A DNA stretch of 64,000 nucleotides from a virus. Below the pieces are notes generated by a model, which made no database searches, was not told the origin of the DNA, and saw nothing but the letters and a program-made list of their open reading frames with translations. Below, piece by piece: positions 26,223 through 34,675 of the stretch; position 1 is the stretch's first letter; every line of letters begins with the position of its first letter. The DNA lies in the IMG/VR virus record IMGVR_UViG_3300037189_018318, positions 1-64,000 of that record, one strand, 5' to 3'. Position numbers and translations under genes: made by a program.

Positions 26223-27611
26223 TCACCCCTCATCATCTAAATTCTCTATAAGATTAAGTGTGTCTGCTATACTTTGAATACCACCACTAATAGATCCTGG
26301 TATATTTCTCCTTTGAGAATTAAATGATTGTGCTACGCTGTCTGGGTCTCTAAGAGTAAGTGTAGGATAGTCAATTTCTAAAACCGTATGACATTCTCTA
26401 GGCCCGAAGCGGTTTTTTGTAATACCCAAATGAATAATACCTAATTCAAAATCTTCTTCTTCCGTCCAAATAGAGAATTGAGCATCTGCAGTATGAGCAA
26501 GACCCATAGATTCAGATACTGTTTCCAATCCTGGATTATTTTGATCATATGCCGACCTATTAGCCTGTGTTGCAGAAATAACCGGACAGGAAAAATAATA
26601 AGACAATGCTCTAATCTGTTCTGTAATATGTTTGATTGCCTCGTAAGAATTAGTTCCTCTTTCTGGTGGCGCCACTAGATTTAAATAATCTAATACGATA
26701 GCATCTGGTTTAATACCTTTCTTAACCAATCTCTCTAAGAATGCTTTGATTTGAATAGGAGTAATGGCTTTGGGAGGAAATTCTTTAATAATAAGCTTAG
26801 CATCTTGATGTCTTAATTTATAAGCATTAAGTGAGTCTTTAAGAGGATCAATTTGCATAGGCAAATCATTCATAGCAATGCGAGACAATGAGGAACTAAT
26901 GCGTTTAGCATAAACCTGCTCTGCCATTTCCAAAGTAATAAGGACAACGGTTTTATTTTGACTAAGAATGTTTGTAGCAATATTACCTAAGAAAATAGAT
27001 TTACCGACATTGGTGACTCCATAAAATACATAAAGTGCTCTACCTTCTGCCATAAAACCACCACCAATTTTATCATCTAACCATTTCCAACCAGAAGGAA
27101 TAGTTTTAAATACCTTCTGGAGATCTTCGCAATGCTTATCAATTTGCTCTAGATAATCTAATCCAAAGCTTTCTACCAATGAAATACTACATGCCTTTTC
27201 AAAATCTTCTAAAATTTGAGAAGAATTAATAGTGCCAGATTGTACATCTACGGATGTTTTAAGAACTGTATTATATACAGCCTTTTCTTTAAGAAATTTT
27301 TCTGTGTTAACTAATAATACTTCTTTATCGTAATTTTTATCAATATCTGTAAAGCTTAAAGCTACACTTTTTAATGCGTCTCTTTTTTCTGGCTCTATTA
27401 AATGAACTTTAAGTTCTGTAATATTTGGTATTTTATTATAAGTTGAATAAAAATTAGCTAAAGATTCAAATACAGTTCTTATATTCTTATTCTCAAAATA
27501 AGACGGTTTGGCATGTTCAATAATACTTTCCAAGTATATTGGATCAACCAAAGAATTGTATATCATGATCTTCTCAAAAAGATCATAATCTATAGGTAAT
27601 GATTTAATCAC
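26223..27611 (-). CDS. replicative DNA helicase (gp41-like, DnaB family)
   Basis: This 462-residue hexameric helicase unwinds DNA ahead of the replisome. The start is GTG at 27611. The N-terminal domain occupies residues 1-150. The RecA-like core starts at about 170 with the Walker A GVTNVGKS at residues 198-205. A strand TVVLITLEMAEQVYAKR follows, then the DnaB-type MNDLP helix, a Walker B-like strand (DAIVLDYLNL) and the SATQANRS element near residue 350. Nearest neighbours are DHH phosphoesterase and a 60-residue protein. A separate primase (gp61) is not seen in the window. Confidence 0.9.
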   Translation of the reverse strand: MIKSLPIDYDLFEKIMIYNSLVDPIYLESIIEHAKPSYFENKNIRTVFESLANFYSTYNKIPNITELKVHLIEPEKRDALKSVALSFTDIDKNYDKEVLLVNTEKFLKEKAVYNTVLKTSVDVQSGTINSSQILEDFEKACSISLVESFGLDYLEQIDKHCEDLQKVFKTIPSGWKWLDDKIGGGFMAEGRALYVFYGVTNVGKSIFLGNIATNILSQNKTVVLITLEMAEQVYAKRISSSLSRIAMNDLPMQIDPLKDSLNAYKLRHQDAKLIIKEFPPKAITPIQIKAFLERLVKKGIKPDAIVLDYLNLVAPPERGTNSYEAIKHITEQIRALSYYFSCPVISATQANRSAYDQNNPGLETVSESMGLAHTADAQFSIWTEEEDFELGIIHLGITKNRFGPRECHTVLEIDYPTLTLRDPDSVAQSFNSQRRNIPGSISGGIQSIADTLNLIENLDDEG

Positions 27612-27622
27612 TCAAATAGAAA

Positions 27623-27805
27623 TTAACGACCCCAACTAGTGCCACCAAAAAGATTTGAAAATCCATTTGTAGTATTATTCCCCACAGATGCTGCTTTCGG
27701 CGCTGGTTTATGGATAATATTATTCAAATGCTGAATATTAATATCTTCTTCCAATTGATCTGGGTTCATTTTATTTAATTCGTCTCTTAATTGTTTGTAT
27801 GTCAT
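27623..27805 (-). CDS. small hypothetical protein, 60 aa
   Basis: It has one acidic helix (MTYKQLRDELNKMNPDQLEED) and a Gly/Asn-rich tail ending in GGTSWGR. It fits neatly between the QueD-like gene (4 bases away) and the helicase gene. It has no recognised family. The tidy spacing and helix suggest a real, translated small protein. Confidence 0.55.
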   Translation of the reverse strand: MTYKQLRDELNKMNPDQLEEDINIQHLNNIIHKPAPKAASVGNNTTNGFSNLFGGTSWGR

Positions 27806-27809
27806 AATT

Positions 27810-28331
27810 TTATACTCCTGGTCTATTACTAATTATAGGTGAAGATGTTTGGGAGGTCACGGATGGATGTATTTTTAAAGAAATATCTTCTTTAGAATAA
27901 ATTGCTGAATTATTTTCGTGTTCAAATACCTCAACCTTGTCTACCCAACATCTGTCACCGTATTGCTCTTTAATAAAATCCGATGCTGTTTTAAAACACC
28001 ATTCTGCTGCTCTTTCTATACCAACACCTTCTGGCATGATTCTTAAAACTGCAGCTCCCCTTTCTTCAAGTTGCTTCCAAAGATCAAGACAAGGATCATC
28101 TGCTGCAACACAAAGCGTATGATCAAATTGATTTTGTAATATATCTTTAAGAGGTTTAAGACCCCCGAAATCTACCGCCCAATTACGAAAATCTAATTCT
28201 TTGCAACCAAACCAAAATTTGGCTTTGAGTTGATATCCATGTACATATTGACAATGACTATGTTGTGCTCCGTATTGTCTAAAAGCACATGATCCTAATT
28301 CTATTACTTTTGTTGATGTATAATTACTCAT
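27810..28331 (-). CDS. queD: QueD-like 6-carboxytetrahydropterin synthase
   Basis: This 173-residue protein is a member of the QueD/6-pyruvoyltetrahydropterin synthase superfamily, which converts dihydroneopterin triphosphate to carboxytetrahydropterin. The ATG at 28331 overlaps the UvsX stop by 8 bases; a longer frame start inside UvsX is rejected. The N-terminal block AQHSHCQYVHGYQLKAKF contains the active-site Cys and one His, but the usual HGH is HGY and the first zinc His has been replaced by a different pattern. VDFGGLKPL and the QFDHTL segment are conserved, as is the Glu in VFEHENNSA. The HGY form also occurs in a QueD-like family of alphaproteobacteria and their phages. Its chemistry is inferred. 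Confidence 0.8.
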   Translation of the reverse strand: MSNYTSTKVIELGSCAFRQYGAQHSHCQYVHGYQLKAKFWFGCKELDFRNWAVDFGGLKPLKDILQNQFDHTLCVAADDPCLDLWKQLEERGAAVLRIMPEGVGIERAAEWCFKTASDFIKEQYGDRCWVDKVEVFEHENNSAIYSKEDISLKIHPSVTSQTSSPIISNRPGV

Positions 28332-29490
28332 TTTCTTCGTTATTATTTTCCTCTGATAAAAAATCGTCTTCAATATCTACTTCTTCTGTTATAGAAGCAT
28401 TATTAAAACAAAGTTGGGTCTTAAGTTTTTCTTCTAAAGATGGAAGAATTTTATTCCAAACTTCTTCATCATCCTTCCAATCTTTGAAGAAGCCTAATAT
28501 TTCTCCATTAAAAGAATGTCGGTGACCCACTTTCTCCAAGACACCGTATCCTTCACACATTTCAAGTAGACCGGAATATTTGTTAAGACCCGTTCTAAAA
28601 TTCAAATACATTTCTGTTTCTAAATAAGGAGGAACAAATCGATTTTTAGTAGTAAGAGCTCTAAGAGTCAATCCATTAATATCTTTGGATAAAGGAGTAA
28701 CGTCTGTATTAGCATCTTTATTTTTACTATCGCTTGACCTTTCTGCCTTCTTAGCCATTTGAACAATAACTGATGCCATATATAGAGGTCCAGATCCTCC
28801 TGCTTGTTTTTTGATAGCTGAAGGATGAAGCTGGGAAGGATCCTCATAGATATGATTAGTAAAAACTACTGGACAATTAGCCTTAGCAGCTGAATGTGTA
28901 ATAGCCCTCATCATACTCTTTAAAGCCTTGGCTCTGTTTCCCATGTCTGGAGTGTCAGAACCTTCATCAATCTTTTTCTTTTCTTGGGTTGTAATAAGAT
29001 TACCTAAAGAATCAATAACAATAAGTACCTTACCTTGTAAACCTTTTTGTATAACATTGTCTAAAAATTTAACAATTTGATTGCGACAATTTTCTGTTAT
29101 CTCGCTTGGAACGTGTTTGATTTTAGAAGAATCACATCCTAAACGTGAAGCTGTTGCTTCATCCAATGCACCTTCTGTATCAAAATATGCAACATGCATA
29201 CCTTTCATAAATTGTGCATTAGCCATTACTTTATTACACATAAGAGTCTTACCACAAGATTCTGGCCCAATAAATCCAGTCAATCTTCCCATAGGAATTC
29301 CACCATAAAGTGAACCTGAAATAATTGCATTTAAAGCATAACTTCCAGTGTCAATCCAATCTTTTACAGTTGAAAGACTATTTTTATCAAGATATGCTGC
29401 TTCAGGATTTAAATCCTCTAAAACCTTAAAGGCATCTTCAATAGTGCCACCGGTTACTTCTTCTGTATCTGTTTTCTTTTTGTATGCCAT
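28324..29490 (-). CDS. uvsX: UvsX recombinase (RecA/Rad51 family)
   Basis: The product is 388 residues from the ATG at 29490 (MAYKKKTDTEEVTGG). It is the strand-exchange protein that drives recombination-dependent replication and repair. The N-terminal region lies at residues 15-50. The core carries Walker A GPESCGKT at residues 75-82. VAYFDTEGALDE follows, then the Walker B strand KVLIVIDSLGNLIT, and the conserved strand with CPVVFTNHIYEDP. The C-terminus is acidic (LSEENNNEENE), similar to T4 UvsX. It lies beside a QueD-like gene and downstream of the stem-loop terminator at 29504-29541. Confidence 0.9.
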   Translation of the reverse strand: MAYKKKTDTEEVTGGTIEDAFKVLEDLNPEAAYLDKNSLSTVKDWIDTGSYALNAIISGSLYGGIPMGRLTGFIGPESCGKTLMCNKVMANAQFMKGMHVAYFDTEGALDEATASRLGCDSSKIKHVPSEITENCRNQIVKFLDNVIQKGLQGKVLIVIDSLGNLITTQEKKKIDEGSDTPDMGNRAKALKSMMRAITHSAAKANCPVVFTNHIYEDPSQLHPSAIKKQAGGSGPLYMASVIVQMAKKAERSSDSKNKDANTDVTPLSKDINGLTLRALTTKNRFVPPYLETEMYLNFRTGLNKYSGLLEMCEGYGVLEKVGHRHSFNGEILGFFKDWKDDEEVWNKILPSLEEKLKTQLCFNNASITEEVDIEDDFLSEENNNEENE

Positions 29491-29503
29491 ATAATATATA
29501 ATA

Positions 29504-29541
29504 ACAAAAAAGCTCAACTTGTCAATGACAAATTGAGCTTT
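29504..29541 (-). terminator. intrinsic terminator after the 129-residue gene
   Basis: On the minus strand a hairpin with 9 perfectly paired bases (AAAGCTCAA with TTGAGCTTT), then one mismatch and five further pairs (TTGTC with GACAA) around a 3-base loop, is followed by a T-run. It lies between the end of the 29564-29953 gene and the UvsX start, which separates those two transcription units. Confidence 0.8.
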
Positions 29542-29563
29542 AAAGTGTTAAACTAGATCTTTT

Positions 29564-29953
29564 TTACTCATCAAAAAGATTAATCACTCCGCCCTTACCA
29601 CCAGGGGAAGCTGGTTCAGAAGGTGGAACAAAGATGTTACTCTTATTAAACATCTGGCTGTATTGTGCCTGAAGTCGGAAATCAATAGCTTCAATACTGG
29701 TCTCTGTAATGTTAGCCTTCTTGTAGAAGAAGGTGACATCATCCGTCTTATCAGGAAGGAACTCCCTGAAAAAGATTGGAAGCAACTGAACAGACATTCT
29801 ACCGGATTGATCCTGTGGTACTACATTAAGTACAACTGGATTCTTCAAGGCAAGAACACTGTCAGTGGTCTGATCAGCAACGACTTCACCCAAAAGGGTG
29901 CGGCCAACTGTGTCTAGGATGGTTGTTAGGTTTGTTGTTGTTGTTTCGCTCAT
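29564..29953 (-). CDS. conserved-looking hypothetical protein, 129 aa
   Basis: This protein begins with Thr repeats (MSETTTTNLTTILDTVGRTLL) and has VVLNVVPQDQSGRMSVQLLP followed by FFREFLPDKTDDVTFFYKK, a compact fold of two strands and helices. It looks like a small protein I associate with environmental T4-like phages, of unknown function. Its base composition is much less AT-rich than its neighbours, which suggests strong expression, and a strong terminator follows it. It may be an abundant non-enzymatic protein. Confidence 0.6.
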   Translation of the reverse strand: MSETTTTNLTTILDTVGRTLLGEVVADQTTDSVLALKNPVVLNVVPQDQSGRMSVQLLPIFFREFLPDKTDDVTFFYKKANITETSIEAIDFRLQAQYSQMFNKSNIFVPPSEPASPGGKGGVINLFDE

Positions 29954-29963
29954 AAAATATTAT

Positions 29964-30629
29964 TTACTTGGTTTCTTTTATAGGCAACGGATTCCATTGC
30001 AAAGCTTCTGAAGTATTTGGAAAGATTTCTGCAAAAATATTTCTAATAGCTAATGCTATTTCTCTATGTTCTTTTTGCGTATCTTCTTTAGTTCTTAAAT
30101 CTAAATAATGTATCCAAGATCTTAAAGTACCACTCATATATAAAGTAGTTTGTGTACAAAGAGGTAAAATCATTCTAGCGGTTTCTCTCGCAGCTCCTCT
30201 TTCTAAGAGATTATCATATAATTTAGCAGATTCTATTAAATGATTTTGTATTAATTTTAAATCTTCTTCGCCCAGTGGAAGAGTATCTGTGCTGGATTGT
30301 CTATTTTTTTCAGATTGTATTCTCAATTCAAAAGGTTCAAAATCTGTAACAGGACTATATCTTTGACTAAATTCTTGAAAAGAAAAACTTCTGTGACGAA
30401 GAATTTGAGCTGCTATAGCTCTGGATGTTTTAATTTCAACTGTAACACTAACCATTTCATATGGAGACCAGTGTTTATGTTCAATTAAATATTTTAATAA
30501 TTTAGGTGCTGTCTGTGTATTTAATTGATTAGAAGGGTTGGATACCCTTGCACAATAAACCACAAAATCTTCTGGTGATAAAACACCTTCTATTATAGGT
30601 TCTGTAATACCAACTATTCTTACTTGCAT
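29964..30629 (-). CDS. thyX: flavin-dependent thymidylate synthase (ThyX)
   Basis: This 221-residue enzyme makes dTMP from dUMP using FAD, NADPH and methylene-tetrahydrofolate. The ThyX signature RHRSFSFQEFSQRY is at residues 78-91, just after helix SRAIAAQILRHR. The later RSWIHYLDLR block near 165-175 provides conserved His and Arg residues for the active site. The length is within the family range. The gene overlaps the DpdA-like gene by 10 bases, so dTMP supply and base modification share a transcription unit. Confidence 0.95.
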   Translation of the reverse strand: MQVRIVGITEPIIEGVLSPEDFVVYCARVSNPSNQLNTQTAPKLLKYLIEHKHWSPYEMVSVTVEIKTSRAIAAQILRHRSFSFQEFSQRYSPVTDFEPFELRIQSEKNRQSSTDTLPLGEEDLKLIQNHLIESAKLYDNLLERGAARETARMILPLCTQTTLYMSGTLRSWIHYLDLRTKEDTQKEHREIALAIRNIFAEIFPNTSEALQWNPLPIKETK

Positions 30630-31498
30630 AAAAGGATCTCTTTAAAAAGATTAATATTCTCTTCTACATATTCTAATTGAGAATCTGATATTTCATTTTC
30701 AAAAATATCTACCATCTTCTCTGTAATTTTATGTTCTAAATTAACATTATTTTCATAACTCTTAAGATTATATCCCATTAATACTGGATGTGAGGTATCA
30801 ATTGTTTCTATAAAAGAATAAAGTTCTCCTTTATAATTTATAAATTCAGTCGGCAAACCACATCCAAGTAAATGATGTGGTTTGGTATAATCTATAATAC
30901 CATCTTCAATAAATTGTTGTAAAAGAATAGGTCTAAAAACTGAATAAGCAGTTGGTTTCCACACTTCTTTTATTCTTTTTTCATTATTAAGAGGACTAGA
31001 AGTAATAGCTGTGAAAACATCTCTGTCCATTTTTTCTAAAGCTTGCTGCCAAAAATAATCATAACCAAAGCTAATAGCTATTTTATCTGCATGTTCTCTC
31101 ATGAATAAATAGGAATCCTTTAATTCCTGGTAATTTTTTCCTTGGATAACTCCTATAGCCTTTCCGCGGAAAGTTCCTCTATCAAATTTTACTAGGAACT
31201 CTTCAAAACTCTTAATATTTGCTTCATAATTCTGAAAAACATCTGGTATTATATACTCATCCGGCTCTAATTCATAGAGCCAATTAATAAATTTATCATG
31301 GTTATAAGCTTCACCAAGTTCATAAAGACTATTATCTAAAATAATTTTGCGTCCTAACTTTTTTGATTTAAAGAAAAAATCTCTATATTCTTTATTTTCT
31401 TCCAATAAATGAACTAATGCATAGTCATAATCGGTTAATCCTCTGACTCTTTCCATTATTTTTAATGGTGCTTCGTGTGCTACTAACATATATTTCAA
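30620..31498 (-). CDS. dpdA: DpdA-like DNA guanine transglycosylase
   Basis: This 292-residue protein has a TGT-like layout without the zinc-binding Cys set of tRNA transglycosylases. Motifs in order are ILDNSLYELG (residues 53-62, general acid Asp55), IPDVFQN (84-90), GVIQGKNYQEL (116-126), HHLLGCGLPTEF (208-219) and FIETIDTSHPVLMGYN. The last places Asp234 at the position of the catalytic nucleophile. DpdA proteins exchange guanine in DNA for a 7-deazaguanine base. This is the shorter phage-type form. It joins FolE2, QueD-like and QueE. The resulting base cannot be read from the sequence. Confidence 0.85.
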   Translation of the reverse strand: MKYMLVAHEAPLKIMERVRGLTDYDYALVHLLEENKEYRDFFFKSKKLGRKIILDNSLYELGEAYNHDKFINWLYELEPDEYIIPDVFQNYEANIKSFEEFLVKFDRGTFRGKAIGVIQGKNYQELKDSYLFMREHADKIAISFGYDYFWQQALEKMDRDVFTAITSSPLNNEKRIKEVWKPTAYSVFRPILLQQFIEDGIIDYTKPHHLLGCGLPTEFINYKGELYSFIETIDTSHPVLMGYNLKSYENNVNLEHKITEKMVDIFENEISDSQLEYVEENINLFKEILLCK

Positions 31499-31511
31499 TT
31501 ATTATACTCTA

Positions 31512-34085
31512 TTAAGAAAATAAATCAAACAAATCTGTTTGAACTTCTGTGCCTAAAGCTGGTATATCCCATCCGATACACTCATAAACTCTTTGAATAG
31601 GAGGTGCAACCATCTTATCGAACATCATTTGGTGATTAATTTTGATGTGCTCGTTGAGTTCATCTGGGTATAAATCTATAAATGCCATTACTTTATAATT
31701 AAATGGATTTTTAGATGCATAAAAATATTTCATTTTCATACCGCTTGTAATAGATTCATGCAAATGGTCAATCTTATAATGCTTTAATAAGTGATTATAA
31801 TGAATAGCTGCCTTGGCATGAATAGGAGTTCCTTTACCAATCTTGCCAAAATCATCCATTTTAGCTTCTTGTTTTTCTAAATCTGAAATTTTACTTCTAA
31901 TAGAAAGCTCTTCAGCTTTCATTTCTTTAAATTTGTTATAAGATTCTCTAAAAATTTCATTAGACTTCTTTTTATCCTCTGAAAGCATTGCTAATTCAAT
32001 AACATTTTTAATTAATTTTTTAACAGTATCTGATATAGATGAACGAGCTACTTCAACACCTACATATTTAAAAGGGTCTTTCGGTATATAACCTTCTTTA
32101 TCTAAAATATGGAGTATATACCTTTTCTTTTCCATGAAGAGACCCACGTCACAAATGGTTTCTTGTTTAAATACAAATCTAGGATCTGAAGATTTTAATT
32201 GTTCTCTAGCCCAAACTAGAATTTCTGTATTGAGATAGGTATCAATTTCTTTTGTTATTTCCCTTGCTTCATCTGTCAATTTACCATCTTCAACAAGTTT
32301 TATATTTAAATGTGTAAGAATAGGTTGTATGGAGAAATATGCTGAATCAGTGTCACCATAAAGATATATTTTTTCTTTATCAACTTTGCAACCTTTCTTT
32401 AAGGCATATTCATAAACGATCTCAGCTGCTTGTTTAACTACAGACTGACCCGTTAACGTAATACTAGCTGAATGATCTATATCAAATAATGGTGAATATT
32501 TTTGAGCAAATACTCCATAGATGGAATTCAATACAAGTTTATAAACATTTTGTTGTGTATCTAAATTAAGAATTTCTTGTTCTATTTTATTTTTTTCATC
32601 TTTATCTTTAATAGAACGTATCAATTTCTCTCTTTTAATCATTTCATTCTTAGCCTCGACACGCTCTTTATATAAGCGATCAATCAGATTAGGAATGACT
32701 CCTTTAAACTTTTGTGTATATAATACGTTATATTTTGATATAGAAAGATTTTCTTTTTGTACAAGTCTATTAAATTTCTCTTCTGAAAGAGTTACGGTTT
32801 TTTCATTGGCTAATTTAATAGTATATTGTTTATCTTCTATAGTGGTTATTTTGCCTATTTTTGTCTCTGGAGATATATTAAGAGTAATGATAGTGTTGGG
32901 ATATAGACTATTTGCATCATAACTTACAACAGATTTACTCAAACCGCGTTCCGGTTCATGCACATATCCTCCAACATATTCATCTCGTTCTCCTTCATTT
33001 TTAAAAGTTGGTATTTTATATCCCTGTATAAAGGCTTGATGTGCTACAGCTCCGGTAATCATGGATACTTTGCCCATGGCCTGTTCAAAAGGAATAAAAC
33101 CTTTATAAGAAAGAGTACGAATCAATTTAATAAATTTTAATTTTTCATCAAGCTTAACTAAAATTCTTACGTCCTGAATATTATAATCAACAAACAACTC
33201 CCAATTATCAATTGATAATTGGGCAAGATTGGATCCACCTGTATCAATCTTTCCTTCTTTTAATTCATATTCACCTACATAATTAAGAGAATAAGATTCT
33301 CTATCACCTCTTGAAAAGGTTTTATAAACTTCCATGTAATCAATGTTACTCACACCTCGGATGTACCAACGATTGATCATTTTACCAAATTTATTCATGG
33401 CCACATTCTCTCTATAATAGAGAGAATTTACCGGTGAAAGTCTAGCTGCATCTTCTTCTCCAAATAGATTATGTAATCTATTCATGATATAAGGAATATC
33501 AAATCCTTCTCCATTCCAAGTACAAAGCATATCTGGAGGATCTTTCTCCCAAAATTCTAAAAATGCTTGAAGCATTTCTGTTTCTCTTGAATGGCAAAAA
33601 TAGGTTATATTTTTTTCTTTAGGTTTATAAGGTTTCTGCCCCCAAGAATAATAATGATTGTTTATAGAATCATAAAGAGTAATAAGATTAATAGGATCCT
33701 TAGCTAATTCTGGAACCGGAAATTCATTAGGAGAATAGGTTTCTATATCCAAAAAGTAAACCTTTAACGGATGCTGACCAAAGTCTAATTTGTGAATTTC
33801 ATCTTTATAAGTTGAAAGAAGAAAATCCTGTTCGCAACTAAGATTATTAAATAATCTTTTAATAGGTGTCTCATTGACAAATTTACTCCTATCAAACTGA
33901 TTTTTAAATGTAACTTTCTTTAACGGTGTGTTAAAGATCGAAGTAGCATCATGAGCTGATGAAGACTCAATATAAAGATGAGGTTCGTAATCAGCCACAA
34001 GCTTAATGCGATTACCTTTTTCATCCCAAGTCCAAAGATGAATAACTCCTTGTCTTCCATCATAAAAAATATTTCTCCATGCCAT
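31512..34085 (-). CDS. DNA polymerase, family B (gp43-like)
   Basis: The product is an 857-residue replicative polymerase. The 3'-5' exonuclease has DIE at 113-115 (FLDIETY), NGEGFDIPYI at 191-200 and YNIQDV at 301-306. The polymerase domain has YDANSLYPN at 389-397, KLVLNSIYG at 516-524 and YGDTDS at 576-581, all metal- or dNTP-binding sites. The C-terminus ends TDLFDLFS, like the sliding-clamp-binding tail. Length is like T4 gp43 (898 aa). The next gene downstream on the same strand is DpdA-like. Confidence 0.96.
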   Translation of the reverse strand: MAWRNIFYDGRQGVIHLWTWDEKGNRIKLVADYEPHLYIESSSAHDATSIFNTPLKKVTFKNQFDRSKFVNETPIKRLFNNLSCEQDFLLSTYKDEIHKLDFGQHPLKVYFLDIETYSPNEFPVPELAKDPINLITLYDSINNHYYSWGQKPYKPKEKNITYFCHSRETEMLQAFLEFWEKDPPDMLCTWNGEGFDIPYIMNRLHNLFGEEDAARLSPVNSLYYRENVAMNKFGKMINRWYIRGVSNIDYMEVYKTFSRGDRESYSLNYVGEYELKEGKIDTGGSNLAQLSIDNWELFVDYNIQDVRILVKLDEKLKFIKLIRTLSYKGFIPFEQAMGKVSMITGAVAHQAFIQGYKIPTFKNEGERDEYVGGYVHEPERGLSKSVVSYDANSLYPNTIITLNISPETKIGKITTIEDKQYTIKLANEKTVTLSEEKFNRLVQKENLSISKYNVLYTQKFKGVIPNLIDRLYKERVEAKNEMIKREKLIRSIKDKDEKNKIEQEILNLDTQQNVYKLVLNSIYGVFAQKYSPLFDIDHSASITLTGQSVVKQAAEIVYEYALKKGCKVDKEKIYLYGDTDSAYFSIQPILTHLNIKLVEDGKLTDEAREITKEIDTYLNTEILVWAREQLKSSDPRFVFKQETICDVGLFMEKKRYILHILDKEGYIPKDPFKYVGVEVARSSISDTVKKLIKNVIELAMLSEDKKKSNEIFRESYNKFKEMKAEELSIRSKISDLEKQEAKMDDFGKIGKGTPIHAKAAIHYNHLLKHYKIDHLHESITSGMKMKYFYASKNPFNYKVMAFIDLYPDELNEHIKINHQMMFDKMVAPPIQRVYECIGWDIPALGTEVQTDLFDLFS

Positions 34086-34094
34086 ATTAAGATA

Positions 34095-34631
34095 TTATAC
34101 TACCTTAATACCATTTTCAATGAATTCTTTTACTTCATCATCAATAATAGGATTACCTTCGTGGAGGATATCTGAAACCTTTTTATACAAATCAAAGGCT
34201 TTACGCTCGAAGAAATTTGTAGCTTTCACAAAACCTAAGGTATCAATCCAACAATTCATCTGTGGATATTGTGGTGCTGCATGAAAAATACAACCATTGT
34301 GAAAATTACCAATCCAACAAAGAAGAAAAATAGCACCTTTAAGCTCTTTGTCTTTAACCATATATTCAAAAAATACAGCTCTTTCTTCTGGAGCTTTGCC
34401 TACATATCTATTTAATTTGGTAATATATTCTCCGTCTAGAAAGATAATAGAACGTCCTTTAGTAGTCACATGCTCTTTAAGAACTTTGACATTATTATCA
34501 TTCATATAAACCTTTCTCAAAGTAGGCCATTTTACATTTACACCTCTTGTAGAGAAAAAGGGAGACTCCTGCAAAGGCTGTCTATTCATGGACACTTTTT
34601 TATTTTGACGAAGGTCTAATGTATTACTCAT
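34095..34631 (-). CDS. hypothetical protein, 178 aa
   Basis: I do not recognise this protein. It begins MSNTLDLRQNKKVSMNRQPL; a later ATG gives MNRQPLQESP. It has a compact alpha/beta region with GRSIIFLDGEYITKLNRYVG, then AVFFEYMVKDKELKGAIFLL and a C-terminal segment of charged helices. No catalytic motif is seen. It lies 9 bases upstream of the polymerase start, so the two are likely co-expressed. Confidence 0.55.
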   Translation of the reverse strand: MSNTLDLRQNKKVSMNRQPLQESPFFSTRGVNVKWPTLRKVYMNDNNVKVLKEHVTTKGRSIIFLDGEYITKLNRYVGKAPEERAVFFEYMVKDKELKGAIFLLCWIGNFHNGCIFHAAPQYPQMNCWIDTLGFVKATNFFERKAFDLYKKVSDILHEGNPIIDDEVKEFIENGIKVV

Positions 34632-34675
34632 ACATTAATAGTATGATAAAACATTAGGAAAACCAACAAAATAAT

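Noticed and set aside
30620-31498. tRNA-guanine transglycosylase for queuosine in tRNA
   Set aside because: The zinc-binding Cys and His set of tRNA enzymes is absent and the protein is about 90 residues shorter; DNA-type DpdA fits better.
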